From assembly GCA_016927905.1 (NCBI GenBank), contig JAFGLW010000007.1, positions 1 to 64,000 of the forward strand: a stretch of DNA of 64,000 bases, read 5' to 3'. Below, in pieces: positions 6,813 through 15,535 of the stretch. Source of the stretch: a candidate division CSSED10-310 bacterium (GTDB taxonomy: Bacteria > CSSED10-310 > JAFGJC01). Under the pieces are notes generated by a model. It was not told the origin of the DNA. It saw only the letters and a program-made list of their open reading frames with translations, and made no database searches. The position numbers and the translations under genes are program-made. The number at the start of each line of letters is the position of its first letter. Within the stretch, counting starts at the first letter, position 1.

Positions 6813-8957
6813 TTATTTCGGGAAAGATCTGTCCTTCCTGCCCTTGTAAACCGCTTCCGCAAAGCTGATCGACCGCATGGGCGCTTGGCTGGCGATCTCC
6901 TCGAAATAATGCGCGGACAACCCCGCCACCCGTCCGAATATGAACAGAACCTTTGCCAGGTCCTCCGGCAAGCCGAGATCCGCTACAATCGCTCCGATCA
7001 CGCCGTCCACGTTGATGGGTAGGTGGATGGCCCGGACCTGGTGGAAAATCCCGGTGATCAGTTTTGAAATCTTGACACAGGGACCGGCGAGTCCGAACGA
7101 TTCGCTCAGGTTCCACAGGACATCCCGCCGCGGATCCTGAGTGTGCACGCGGTGACCCAGACCTTCGATCCGCCTGCCCTGGCGCATACAGTCTTCAACC
7201 GTCAATCGGGTGGCTGTTTCCAGATCGATCTTCTCAGCGCTGGATTTCGACACGCACTGGCGGAAAAATCCGGCCGCCTTCGATCCGGCTCCCCCGTGCA
7301 CGTCGGTGATGGCCCCGACGCCGACAGCTACCGACATCTCATAGGATGACCGTGCAGACGCGGCGATCAGGGTGGCCTGGGCGGAAGGCGGGGTGACGCC
7401 ATGGTCCACGCTGGCGGTGATCATGGCTTCGATCAACCGGGTCCGGTCGGGATCGGTGTCCCGTTCGCCGGTCAAGGCTCCGTAAATCACCGATGTGAAC
7501 GAAGTGTCGGGTCCGGCCTGATCCAGCACATTCTCATGTCCCAGAATGCCGGCCAGGTACCGGGCGAACCGTCCCAGCGCGTAAACGGTCTTGTTCACGG
7601 GGCCGTCCGTTCCGGACCGGGAAAAGCCGGCCAGTGCCCGATCCGAAAGGAAACATTTCGCCAGGGTCTGGGAGACATCCTCCCCCTCGATCCGCTCAAT
7701 GTCGGGTGCCGGCTGGCACGCGGCATTGACTGCTGTCCGGTTGTGCTGCAACAGGATTTCGTCAGAGGGCAGTTCGGTTTTGACGAGCAGGTGTGCCGTT
7801 TCCAGAAGAGATGCATTCAGGATGATCTCGTCGAGTCTGTACCCGGAGATACTGATATTGTTCGGTTCGATTTTCGTTATGATCGTTCCCCATTCCGGTT
7901 TTGCGGGAGGAGTTTCCCATTTCCGGCGCATGGCTTCGTAATAGGACGAAACCTGGAAGTAGGTTTTATTTACGAGTTTTTCTTTCGCGACGCGGATCAG
8001 GTCATACTGGCTATTGACTACCGGTACACCGGCTTCTTCGAGGGCTTTCTTCTTGGATTGAAACGTCCCGTATTCCTGCCCGGGTGACACGATGGCTCCG
8101 GCGTGGCCCATGGTTTTGCCTTCCGGGGCGTGAGCGCCGGAAATGAGCGCGATCATCGGTTTGGGATATTGGGCGGGATTCGCCTGGATATCCTGCGCCA
8201 GCAATTCCTCCTGGGAACCCCCGATCTCCCCAGCAATCACCACCAGGTCCGTGTGCTCGTATTCCATGGCCATCGGCACCAGCTGGCGGAATGTAGATCC
8301 GATGACGCCGTCTCCGCCCACACCCAGGACAGCGTTCTGGGCGATTCCGGCGCTGGCCAGCCCTTCCGACATGTGGTACAGGATGGCCCCGCTCCGGGAA
8401 ATCACCGTCACGCCGCTCGGTCCGGCTTTCCTCGGAGCGGGTTCCTCCGGATAGAAAACATCGGGCAGCATTCCGATCTTGATGCCTTCGGGAGGGAAGA
8501 TGATCCCGGGGGTGTTGCCGCCGATCAGGACGATGTTGCGTTTCCGGGCTGCGTGAAGAATATCCCGGACATCCCTTCTGGGAATGAATTCCGTGATCAG
8601 GACAACGATTGGAATACCGGCTTCGATAATCTCCAGGGCGGCATCCCGCGCTGTGGTGTAATGCCGCCAGATTGATGCGCAGGCGATATCGGGATTTTCC
8701 CGAAGGCATTCCGATACGGAATCGTACACCGGGATGATCTCGTGAATTCTCTGGCCGCCGCGGTCCGGGGCAATTCCCGCCGTGACCGTCGTTCCGAAAT
8801 CCCTCATCAGGCCGGCGTGTTTCATTCCCTGGCGGCCCAGTCCAACGACGATGGACTGGATCTGCCCGGTCCGTTCGATGGTTCCGACCAGATCGGGTCG
8901 GCTGTAGCGAATCAAATGGCACAGCATTCCCTTGTGAACCGGTATACGCTCCATCAT
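6813..8957 (-). CDS. aclA: ATP-citrate lyase-type SucD/citrate-synthase fusion subunit
   Basis: 714 residues. Residues about 30-330 are a succinyl-CoA-synthetase alpha-like CoA-ligase region with the phospho-His motif GHAGAI (His285) and SRSGA at 187-191. Residues about 350-714 are a citrate synthase-like lyase domain with DHG (518-520), VHGGAG (553-558), GLGHRV (599-604) and NVDG (649-652). This layout matches the large subunit of bacterial ATP-citrate lyase, though about 100 residues longer than the Chlorobium protein as I recall it. It cleaves or activates citrate (or an analogue) to acetyl-CoA and oxaloacetate with the SucC-like partner. The ATG overlaps the partner's stop (ATGA, 8954-8957). 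The citrate specificity is inferred; neighbouring hydro-lyases leave a citrate homologue possible. Confidence 0.82.
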   Translation of the reverse strand: MMERIPVHKGMLCHLIRYSRPDLVGTIERTGQIQSIVVGLGRQGMKHAGLMRDFGTTVTAGIAPDRGGQRIHEIIPVYDSVSECLRENPDIACASIWRHYTTARDAALEIIEAGIPIVVLITEFIPRRDVRDILHAARKRNIVLIGGNTPGIIFPPEGIKIGMLPDVFYPEEPAPRKAGPSGVTVISRSGAILYHMSEGLASAGIAQNAVLGVGGDGVIGSTFRQLVPMAMEYEHTDLVVIAGEIGGSQEELLAQDIQANPAQYPKPMIALISGAHAPEGKTMGHAGAIVSPGQEYGTFQSKKKALEEAGVPVVNSQYDLIRVAKEKLVNKTYFQVSSYYEAMRRKWETPPAKPEWGTIITKIEPNNISISGYRLDEIILNASLLETAHLLVKTELPSDEILLQHNRTAVNAACQPAPDIERIEGEDVSQTLAKCFLSDRALAGFSRSGTDGPVNKTVYALGRFARYLAGILGHENVLDQAGPDTSFTSVIYGALTGERDTDPDRTRLIEAMITASVDHGVTPPSAQATLIAASARSSYEMSVAVGVGAITDVHGGAGSKAAGFFRQCVSKSSAEKIDLETATRLTVEDCMRQGRRIEGLGHRVHTQDPRRDVLWNLSESFGLAGPCVKISKLITGIFHQVRAIHLPINVDGVIGAIVADLGLPEDLAKVLFIFGRVAGLSAHYFEEIASQAPMRSISFAEAVYKGRKDRSFPK

Positions 8958-10249
8958 CGGCCTGCTCCTTTGGTTTCCATGCGTTCAAATCCGAGGACGA
9001 TCCCTTCCCGGATGACATCCGCCATGATTTTTTGGTTACCCACGATGATGGTCATGTCCTTCAGTTGATCCGGTGTTTCCCGTTTGGCCCGTTCCAGGAA
9101 GGTCTTGGCGCTGGGAAGATCCGTTCCCACCATGCGGCCGTAAACCGGCACGATGCGATCGCCCCTGCGGAATCGGTCCCGGAAGCATTGAATCAGGCCT
9201 TTGATGAACACATCGCAACTGGAAATGCCTCCGAACCGGGACGTGATGATGATATCCACAATCTCCTTGTCCATCAGGAGATGGAACATTTCCGCCACAC
9301 CGGCCTGGGAGGGTCCGCCTCCCGAATCCATGAAATTCACCGGAACCACCCGGCCGTCAAAGAACCAGTCGCCGATATTGACCGTTTCATCGATGGAGAA
9401 AATGCCGTAACCGGCGCCTCCCGGAACCAGTCCCACATAAAGTTTGTCCGGATCCTTCGGGGCGTCCTCGTGCAGAAGATCGACGTATGTGAATCCGGCG
9501 TCCCGGGCACGGGCTTCGTCCCGGGTAAGTTCGGAGACGTCGTGGCGGGCTTCCGCTATGCCGATCATGTCCATCAGGGTTTTCTGGCGGTACAGGGCGT
9601 TATCGTCCAGGACGATTTTGGCGTCCGCGGCGATCGCATCACCTTCTGCGGTGACGATCACCGGGTTGATCTCGGCGATCCGGCAGTCGAATTTCTGGTA
9701 GGCGGAATACAACCCGGCGATGAGTGTCTTCAGTTTGGCCGCGAGATCCCGGTCGTCGCCGAAGCCGCGTATTAGAAACCGGGCGAATTCCAGGGCATCC
9801 GGTTCCTTCATCTCCATGGCGTTATCCGGAAATTCCTTCCGGAGTATGGCTTCCGGGTTTTCCAGGGCGACCTGTTCGATGTTCACGCCCCCTTCGGCGC
9901 TGGCCATCAGAATCACGTTGAACGTCGCCGGGTTGGTGGTAATGCCGGCGTAGAAAGCTGCCCGTTCCGACACCGCCTGCTCGACCAGAGCCGCTTCCAC
10001 TGGATATCCCTTGATTGTCATGTCCAGGATCTCGCCGGCGGCCGTCCGGGCTTCGGTCATGTTATTGACCTTCCGGATACCGCCGGCTTTCCCCCGGCCG
10101 CCGATCAGGGTCATGGCCTTGAGCATTGCCGGGAAAGATATTTCAAGGTTGTTCAGGTCGGCGGGAGTCCGGATCAGACCGATCTGCCGGGGTGTTTTCA
10201 GTCCAACCGAATTGAATATTTTTTTTGCTTCGTGTTCGTAGAGTCTCAC
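8954..10249 (-). CDS. aclB: ATP-citrate lyase-type SucC-like (ATP-grasp) subunit
   Basis: 431 residues resembling succinyl-CoA synthetase beta. An ATP-grasp domain comes first (MRLYEHEAKKIF, then GGRGKAGG at about 50-57, and IAEINPVIV near 193-201), followed by a CoA-ligase domain with VPGGAGYG near 284-291 and MDSGGGPSQAG near 315-325. In ATP-citrate lyases this subunit phosphorylates the His of the partner and supplies part of the CoA-ligase site. The start is GTG at 10249, overlapping the LeuD-like stop (GTGA), and the stop overlaps the next gene. Alone it could be mistaken for SucC; the neighbour with a citrate-synthase domain argues for citrate lyase. Confidence 0.8.
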   Translation of the reverse strand: MRLYEHEAKKIFNSVGLKTPRQIGLIRTPADLNNLEISFPAMLKAMTLIGGRGKAGGIRKVNNMTEARTAAGEILDMTIKGYPVEAALVEQAVSERAAFYAGITTNPATFNVILMASAEGGVNIEQVALENPEAILRKEFPDNAMEMKEPDALEFARFLIRGFGDDRDLAAKLKTLIAGLYSAYQKFDCRIAEINPVIVTAEGDAIAADAKIVLDDNALYRQKTLMDMIGIAEARHDVSELTRDEARARDAGFTYVDLLHEDAPKDPDKLYVGLVPGGAGYGIFSIDETVNIGDWFFDGRVVPVNFMDSGGGPSQAGVAEMFHLLMDKEIVDIIITSRFGGISSCDVFIKGLIQCFRDRFRRGDRIVPVYGRMVGTDLPSAKTFLERAKRETPDQLKDMTIIVGNQKIMADVIREGIVLGFERMETKGAGR

Positions 10250-10743
10250 TGCGCGTCTCCCTTGCGCCTGCGCAGCATGGTCCGCGTATGGGGCAGAAGA
10301 CCACCGGAATCCCGTATGGCCAGGATCTCCCCGGGTAGCCTTGGAAACCGGTAAACCGTATTTCCAATGCGGATTTCACCCCGGTCGGCGTGCAGGGTCA
10401 CTTCATCATTCTCCCTGTATGCATCCACGGCTTCCGGGCATTCAATCAGCAGCAGACCCTGGTTGATGGCGGACCGGAAGAATATCCGGGCGAATCCCCG
10501 GGCGACGATGGCTTGAATCCCCACAGCCTTCAATCCGACCACCGGTTGTTCCCGTGAGGATCCGCAGCCGAAGTTTTTCCCTGTCAGGATGATGTCGCCC
10601 GGCTGGACGTTTGCGGCAAACTCCGGATCGAGATCTTCCAGAAGGTGCGGCTTGATTTCGTCAGGTTTGCTGCAGGAATAGGTATATTTCCCGGGGAACA
10701 GCATATCGGTATTGATATCATCTCCGTATTTCCAGATTCTCAT
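10246..10743 (-). CDS. LeuD/aconitase-family small (swivel) subunit
   Basis: 165 residues beginning MRIWKYGDDINTDMLFPGKY, with the swivel-domain signature GKNFGCGSSREQ and ARGFARIFFRSAINQG. The ATG at 10743 overlaps the LeuC-like stop (ATGA, 10740-10743); a longer open frame upstream simply reads through that gene. The loop that sets substrate choice in this family (YLVY-type in isopropylmalate isomerase, YLRT-type in homoaconitase) here reads KYTYSC, matching neither. The substrate is therefore unclear: citrate, an isopropylmalate-like or a methyl/homo-citrate compound are all possible. Confidence 0.82.
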   Translation of the reverse strand: MRIWKYGDDINTDMLFPGKYTYSCSKPDEIKPHLLEDLDPEFAANVQPGDIILTGKNFGCGSSREQPVVGLKAVGIQAIVARGFARIFFRSAINQGLLLIECPEAVDAYRENDEVTLHADRGEIRIGNTVYRFPRLPGEILAIRDSGGLLPHTRTMLRRRKGDAQ

Positions 10744-12014
10744 GATCGAACCTCCTGGCGGGGATCCGTCAGCCGGCCGTGGATGGCGGATGATGCGAGG
10801 GTTTGCGGGCTGCACAGGATGATTTCGGCATCCTTGCACCCCATCCTGCCTTTGAAATTCCGGTTCGCGGTGCTCAAGCATCGTTCTCCGGGGGCCAGGA
10901 CACCCTGATGCGCTCCCAGGCATGGACCGCAGCCGGGCGGCAAGATGATGCCGCCGGAGAGGGAAAGCTGCTGGATGATCCCGCGATCCAGGGCGTCGTC
11001 CAGGACCTGTTTGGAAGCAGGCAGGATCAGCAACCGGCATCCCTGGGCCACCCGCCTGCCCTTCAGAATCGCCGCCGCAGCCTCCAGATCGCTCAGCCTC
11101 CCGTTCGTGCAGGTCCCCAGCAGGAATTGGTGTATCTCCAGTCCGGGGACATCTTTCACGCGTTTGACGTTGTCCACCTTGTGCGGCATGGCCGCGACCG
11201 GCTCGATCCGATCCATGTGATAGGTCAGCTCCTGGATATAATCTGCATCCGGATCCGCCCAGACCGGTTCGTACCTGTCCGAATTGACTCCCGCGGCGAT
11301 CAGGTATTCCACGGTCTGCCGGTCCACGGGGAATACGGCGATTTTAGCGCCCATTTCCACGCCCATGTTGGCCATGGTCAGGCGGTCATCGATTGTCAGG
11401 GACTCGATAGTTCCATGAAATTCAACCGCCTTGTAATCAGCGCCATCCGCGCCGATATCGCTTATGATGGTCAGAATCAGGTCCTTGGCTGATACCGGAG
11501 ATCGCAACCTGCCTTTCAGATTGATCTTGATGGTATCCGGCACCCGCAGCCATGTTTCTCCGCGCAGCATGATCGCAGCCGCTTCGGTGCGGTCGATCCC
11601 CGTGGCGAATGCACCCAGTGCACCGTAGGTGCAGGTGTGGGAATCGCTACCCACCAGGATATCTCCCGGAAGCGCCAGACCCTTTTCGACCATTACCTGA
11701 TGGCAGACGCCCGTACCCAGTTCGTAGAAATGCCGGATGCCGAAATCCCGGGCGAACTTCCGTGCGGTCTGATGGTTGACGGCCGTTTTTTCGGAAGCCG
11801 CCGGAATGACGTGATCGAGCACGATTACGGGAGTTTCCGGGTTATCCACACCGTATTCCTTCAAGTCGTCCATGATTTTTTCGACGATGGCGGAAGTGTT
11901 GTCATGGGTGAGAAGATGATCGGGTTTCACCGTCACGATCTGACCTGGTACCACCGCGTCCTGATTCGATTTTTTTGCCAGCACTTTTTCCGCAAAAGTC
12001 TTTCCCATATCCAC
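10740..12014 (-). CDS. LeuC/homoaconitase-family large subunit
   Basis: 424 residues, the [4Fe-4S] hydro-lyase large subunit of the archaeal/bacterial LeuC-homoaconitase branch. Catalytic DH at 67-68 (LDHVIP), GSDSHT at 122-127, and cluster cysteines C302 (GTCTNGR), C362 and C365 (GCGPC). The length fits LeuC of the short type. It partners the LeuD-like swivel subunit encoded immediately downstream with an ATGA overlap. No other leucine-biosynthesis gene (leuA, leuB) is nearby, so an isopropylmalate role is not supported by context; the SucC/SucD-citrate synthase genes downstream point to citrate-type acids. Confidence 0.85.
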   Translation of the reverse strand: MDMGKTFAEKVLAKKSNQDAVVPGQIVTVKPDHLLTHDNTSAIVEKIMDDLKEYGVDNPETPVIVLDHVIPAASEKTAVNHQTARKFARDFGIRHFYELGTGVCHQVMVEKGLALPGDILVGSDSHTCTYGALGAFATGIDRTEAAAIMLRGETWLRVPDTIKINLKGRLRSPVSAKDLILTIISDIGADGADYKAVEFHGTIESLTIDDRLTMANMGVEMGAKIAVFPVDRQTVEYLIAAGVNSDRYEPVWADPDADYIQELTYHMDRIEPVAAMPHKVDNVKRVKDVPGLEIHQFLLGTCTNGRLSDLEAAAAILKGRRVAQGCRLLILPASKQVLDDALDRGIIQQLSLSGGIILPPGCGPCLGAHQGVLAPGERCLSTANRNFKGRMGCKDAEIILCSPQTLASSAIHGRLTDPRQEVRS

Positions 12015-12023
12015 CTTCCTTTT

Positions 12024-13835
12024 CTATCCCGCCAAAAGCCCGCCTTTTAAGTAAATATCCATCTGCACTTTCGACATCGGCTCCCCCTGAACGGAAACAC
12101 CCTCCGGAAGCGTGATGATGCCGGTTGTGAGGTCCACAACGATTTCCATGCCGTTTTCCAGGTTCCGGCCCGACAACTCGGCCGTCAGGATGGGGAAACC
12201 CTTGTTGATGGCATTCCGCTCGTAGATGGCCCCGAAAGACCGGGCCACAATCAATGAAATGCCCAGACTCTCAAAGCAATCCACCGCCTGCTGTCGAGAC
12301 GAGCCGGCACCGAAATTTTTCCCGGTCACCACGATATCCCCCGGCCGGGCTTTCCGGGCGAAATCCTCCCATCCGGCGAGATTGTCGAAGGTGTATTGTC
12401 CCATCTGATCGATATCGGTGATGGTCAGATACCGGTTGTGATAAATCATGTCCGTGTCGATATTATCTTTCTCGATCATCCAGATTCTGCCCCGTATCCG
12501 GATCGAGCGGTTCCGGTCGATCGGTTTGCCGGCGGGGGATCCGGCGGCTGGTTTCCCCCGTGCACCGCCGACGGCGAACACCGCAGGCTTGGCCGGAATG
12601 GCACCAGGCAGGGCGATGACTCCCGCCACGGCCGACGCGGCGACCACCGCCGGAGATGCCAGGTACACGTCGCCCTTGCCCTGTTTGCCCCGGAAATTCC
12701 GGTTGCCGGTGCTGACGGTGATCTCCCCGGGACCATTTTGGCCAATCTGCCCGGCGGCGCAACCCGCGCATCCGGCATTCCCGACCAGTGCGCCGGCGTT
12801 CTTGAAAACCTCGATCAGCCCTTCATCCAGGCACATGCGCCAGATCGCGTCGGTGCTGGGGACGATTTTCAGCACGACGCCGGGTGCGACGCGCCGGTTC
12901 CTGAGAATTACAGCTGCAGCCTGGAGATCTTCGAACCGGCCGTTGGTGCAGGAACCGATAAAACCGGAGTCGATCTTGGTCCCGGACAGCGATGATACCT
13001 CGACGACGTCTTCCGGATGGCCGGGTTTGGAAATCAGCGGGACGAGACCTTCGATGTCCACTTCGATGACATCCGCATATTCCGCACCATCATCGGCCGC
13101 GACCGGGGATATCGGTTTGCCGGCGCTCTTGGAGCAGTACGAGAGAACTGCATCATTGGGAGTGAACAGGGCGATGATGCCGGCCATTTCCGTGGCCATG
13201 GAGGCGACGGTGATCCTGCCGTCCAGACTCAGGGCATCCGCAGCGGCCCCGTAAAACTCCGCCGCATATCCCAGCATCCCGTTAGCGCCAAGCTGTCTCA
13301 GGCAGGCCAGCACGATGTCTTTGGGCGATGCGGCAGCAGACGGGGTGCCGTTCAGGATGATCCTGATGGTGGGTGGCACCTTGAACCACACCCGACCGAA
13401 AGCGAATGCATGCGCGATGTCCAGATCGCCCATTCCCTGGCCGAACGCACCGATGGCGCCCAGGATGTTGGCGTGGGAATCCGTCGATACGAAGGTGGAT
13501 CCGGAATAGGCCAGCCCGTCGTCGATGGCGATATGAGTGCCGATCCCGCAGTCGATATCATAGATTTTTATCTCGTGTTCCCGGGCGAAGATGCGGCACA
13601 GCTGCTGATTTGTAGCGTATTTCTGATCCGAGCCGCCGGGATTGCAGTCAAACGTGAAAAAAGTCCTGGCCGGGTCATGAACGCCCAGCCCGTTGTCCCG
13701 GATGTTTTTGACCACATTAGCGCCGCCGAAATCCCGGGCTACACGGGTATCGATCGTGATGTCCACGATTTCCCCGGGCAATACATCACGCCCGGCATGG
13801 GTACCCAGTATCTTTTCTGTTATCGTTTTTTTCAT
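12024..13835 (-). CDS. Fused large-plus-small aconitase-family hydro-lyase with unusual active site
   Basis: 603 residues: a LeuC-like large domain (1 to about 410), a Gly/Ala/Pro linker (about 410-445) and a LeuD-like swivel domain (about 447-603). Cluster cysteines are C296 (GSCTNGR), C356 and C359 (GCAGC), and STDSH is at 117-121. The conserved Asp-His pair of the family is Asp63-Cys64 here (TFDCNPGG), so the usual active-site His is lost. The swivel loop reads RYLTI, differing from the separate LeuD-like protein. It is the second hydro-lyase of the operon and probably acts on a different or successive substrate. Its stop is 9 bases upstream of the LeuC-like gene. Confidence 0.8.
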   Translation of the reverse strand: MKKTITEKILGTHAGRDVLPGEIVDITIDTRVARDFGGANVVKNIRDNGLGVHDPARTFFTFDCNPGGSDQKYATNQQLCRIFAREHEIKIYDIDCGIGTHIAIDDGLAYSGSTFVSTDSHANILGAIGAFGQGMGDLDIAHAFAFGRVWFKVPPTIRIILNGTPSAAASPKDIVLACLRQLGANGMLGYAAEFYGAAADALSLDGRITVASMATEMAGIIALFTPNDAVLSYCSKSAGKPISPVAADDGAEYADVIEVDIEGLVPLISKPGHPEDVVEVSSLSGTKIDSGFIGSCTNGRFEDLQAAAVILRNRRVAPGVVLKIVPSTDAIWRMCLDEGLIEVFKNAGALVGNAGCAGCAAGQIGQNGPGEITVSTGNRNFRGKQGKGDVYLASPAVVAASAVAGVIALPGAIPAKPAVFAVGGARGKPAAGSPAGKPIDRNRSIRIRGRIWMIEKDNIDTDMIYHNRYLTITDIDQMGQYTFDNLAGWEDFARKARPGDIVVTGKNFGAGSSRQQAVDCFESLGISLIVARSFGAIYERNAINKGFPILTAELSGRNLENGMEIVVDLTTGIITLPEGVSVQGEPMSKVQMDIYLKGGLLAG

Positions 13836-13851
13836 GACATGATCTCCCGGT

Positions 13852-14427
13852 TCATTGGATCAGATTGTTTTTTTCGAGCAGGACCAGCGGGTCGAAAGTC
13901 GCGTAATCCGCCTGGTGAATGAAGACGGTTTCCAGCACCTGGGGCCGGCCTTCCCCTTCCTTGGCATGGCATGCAATGGTGTTCAGCAGGTGTTCGTCAG
14001 CACCCATTTCGGCCGCCAGAATAGCTCCTGATATGGGATGCCGCGTGCATCTGCCGTTCAGACTTTTCCGGTAACCACCCCGGCCATCCTTCTCGATCTC
14101 CAGAAGTTTGCCCACATCATGGAGCAGCCCGCCGGCTACCAGCCGGTCCATGTCCACCCGGTAGGGCATCTCCCGGTAGGTTTTCATCTGCGATTCGGCC
14201 AGGGCCACGGCCCCTTCGGTGACGGCAATGGTATGCTCGATGAAGCTGACTCCCCGGCTGTCGGTCAGCAGGGTGAACGGCATGTTTTCAAGCTCATCCG
14301 GGTTCTGCCAGTTCCCGCGCCGGCATCCTTCCGTCCAGATTTCAGCGACGAGGTCCCGAAGGCGGTCGTCGCCGATCCGCCGCAGTTGCCGCTCGAACAG
14401 TTTTTCAATATCTGACTTGGATATCAT
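13852..14427 (-). CDS. HD-domain metal-dependent phosphohydrolase-like protein
   Basis: 191 residues. HD-domain ligands are present: H65, H103-D104 (LLHDVGK), H130 (RHPISG) and D174 (HQAD). The ATG at 14427 has a strong AAGGAG ribosome site. It is the first gene of the citrate-lyase/hydro-lyase operon, with 16 bases to the next gene. HD proteins cleave phosphate esters of nucleotides or small metabolites; a link to CoA esters or to regulation of the pathway is a guess. It is too short and lacks HD-GYP residues, so it is not a cyclic-di-GMP phosphodiesterase of that type. Confidence 0.72.
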   Translation of the reverse strand: MISKSDIEKLFERQLRRIGDDRLRDLVAEIWTEGCRRGNWQNPDELENMPFTLLTDSRGVSFIEHTIAVTEGAVALAESQMKTYREMPYRVDMDRLVAGGLLHDVGKLLEIEKDGRGGYRKSLNGRCTRHPISGAILAAEMGADEHLLNTIACHAKEGEGRPQVLETVFIHQADYATFDPLVLLEKNNLIQ

Positions 14428-14516
14428 CGTTTTGCTCCTTAAAAAAGATCAGATTCTCCGACTTCCGTCTCGAGGTGTGAAAATATCAGAAAAAACTGGT
14501 TTCTCATAGAGACATC

Positions 14517-14530
14517 CGGATTTCAATCCG
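14517..14530. promoter_or_regulatory. 14-bp palindrome CGGATT-TC-AATCCG upstream of the citrate-lyase operon
   Basis: A perfect palindrome lying about 90 bases before the HD-protein start and 10 bases after the FecCD-type permease stop. It could be an operator of the operon or a short termination stem for the permease transcript, although no T-run follows. I saw no convincing -35/-10 pair in this 112-base gap. Confidence 0.25.
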
Positions 14531-14539
14531 CAGTGAAAA

Positions 14540-15535
14540 TCAGATTTCGGCGACCGCTTCCGACCGGCCCAGCAGCAGCCACAGAAAAAACGGGCCGCCC
14601 AGCAGCGCCGTGATCACGCCGACGGGAATTTCCGCCGGTGGTGCGATCATTCGGGCCAGGGTGTCGCAAACCGTCAGGAATGTGCCGCCGAACAGCAATG
14701 TTGCCGGAAACAGGCGGCGGTGGTTCGATCCCACAATCAGCCGGCACATGTGGGGCACCATCATGCCCACAAACCCGATGGGGCCGCACAGGGCCACGAC
14801 GCTTCCCACCAGCAGGGACACGGCAAAAAACAGTACATGCCGGGTGATGCCGACATTGACACCCCGGCTCAGGGCGAGTTCGTCGCCGGTGGCCAGCAGG
14901 TTCAGTTCATGAGTCAGGTACAGAACGATCAGCAGTCCGGCGACGCAGAAGGGCAGCAGATTGATCACGGTATCATAACCCGACATGGACAGCCCGCCCA
15001 TCAGCCATCTCATGAGCCGGAATGTGTTGTGAAAATCGGAGGTATAGTGAACGAACATGATCAGGCTGGAGAAAAAGAAGCTGATGGCGATTCCGGCCAG
15101 CAGAAGTCTGGGCGTCGAGAACTGGCCTTTCAGGCGGACCAGGCCGTATACCAGGCCGATGGCCATCAGTGCACCCAGAAACGCCGCGCCGGAAGTGGCG
15201 GAGAAGTTCCAGATCGAGGCGGCCAGGCCGGCGCGCATGGCGATCACGGCTCCCAGCGACGCGCCACTGGATACTCCCAGCGTGAACGGTGTGGCCAGCG
15301 GATTGCGGAACATAGCCTGGAACGCCATTCCGCTAACAGCCAGGGCGATCCCGGCCAGGAATGCGGTGAGGACCCGGGGAACCCGGATTTGCCAGAACAC
15401 CATGGTTCCCGGGGATTGAGACCGGGGATGGAAAATGACATCCCGGGAGACATCGGTGATGCCCAGAAACGGTGCGGTCAGAAGCGCCGCCAGGGCGAAC
15501 AGGATCAGAACGGTCATGATCGTTGCTGTTTTCAT
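14540..15535 (-). CDS. FecCD/BtuC-type ABC transporter permease
   Basis: 331 residues, highly hydrophobic with 8-10 transmembrane segments and the FecCD-family signatures RVPRVLTAFLAG, FQAMFRNPLATPFTLG and GPIGFVGMMVPHMCR. It is the membrane channel of an importer for iron-siderophores, haem or cobalamin. The ATG overlaps the ATPase stop (ATGA at 15532-15535). No B12 riboswitch or Fur-like box was recognised, so the ligand is undecided. Confidence 0.9.
   Translation of the reverse strand: MKTATIMTVLILFALAALLTAPFLGITDVSRDVIFHPRSQSPGTMVFWQIRVPRVLTAFLAGIALAVSGMAFQAMFRNPLATPFTLGVSSGASLGAVIAMRAGLAASIWNFSATSGAAFLGALMAIGLVYGLVRLKGQFSTPRLLLAGIAISFFFSSLIMFVHYTSDFHNTFRLMRWLMGGLSMSGYDTVINLLPFCVAGLLIVLYLTHELNLLATGDELALSRGVNVGITRHVLFFAVSLLVGSVVALCGPIGFVGMMVPHMCRLIVGSNHRRLFPATLLFGGTFLTVCDTLARMIAPPAEIPVGVITALLGGPFFLWLLLGRSEAVAEI

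Noticed and set aside
10744..11040. N-terminal extension of the LeuD-like protein
   Set aside because: Arg/Pro-rich out-of-frame reading of the LeuC-like gene; the ATGA-overlap start at 10743 begins the conserved domain.
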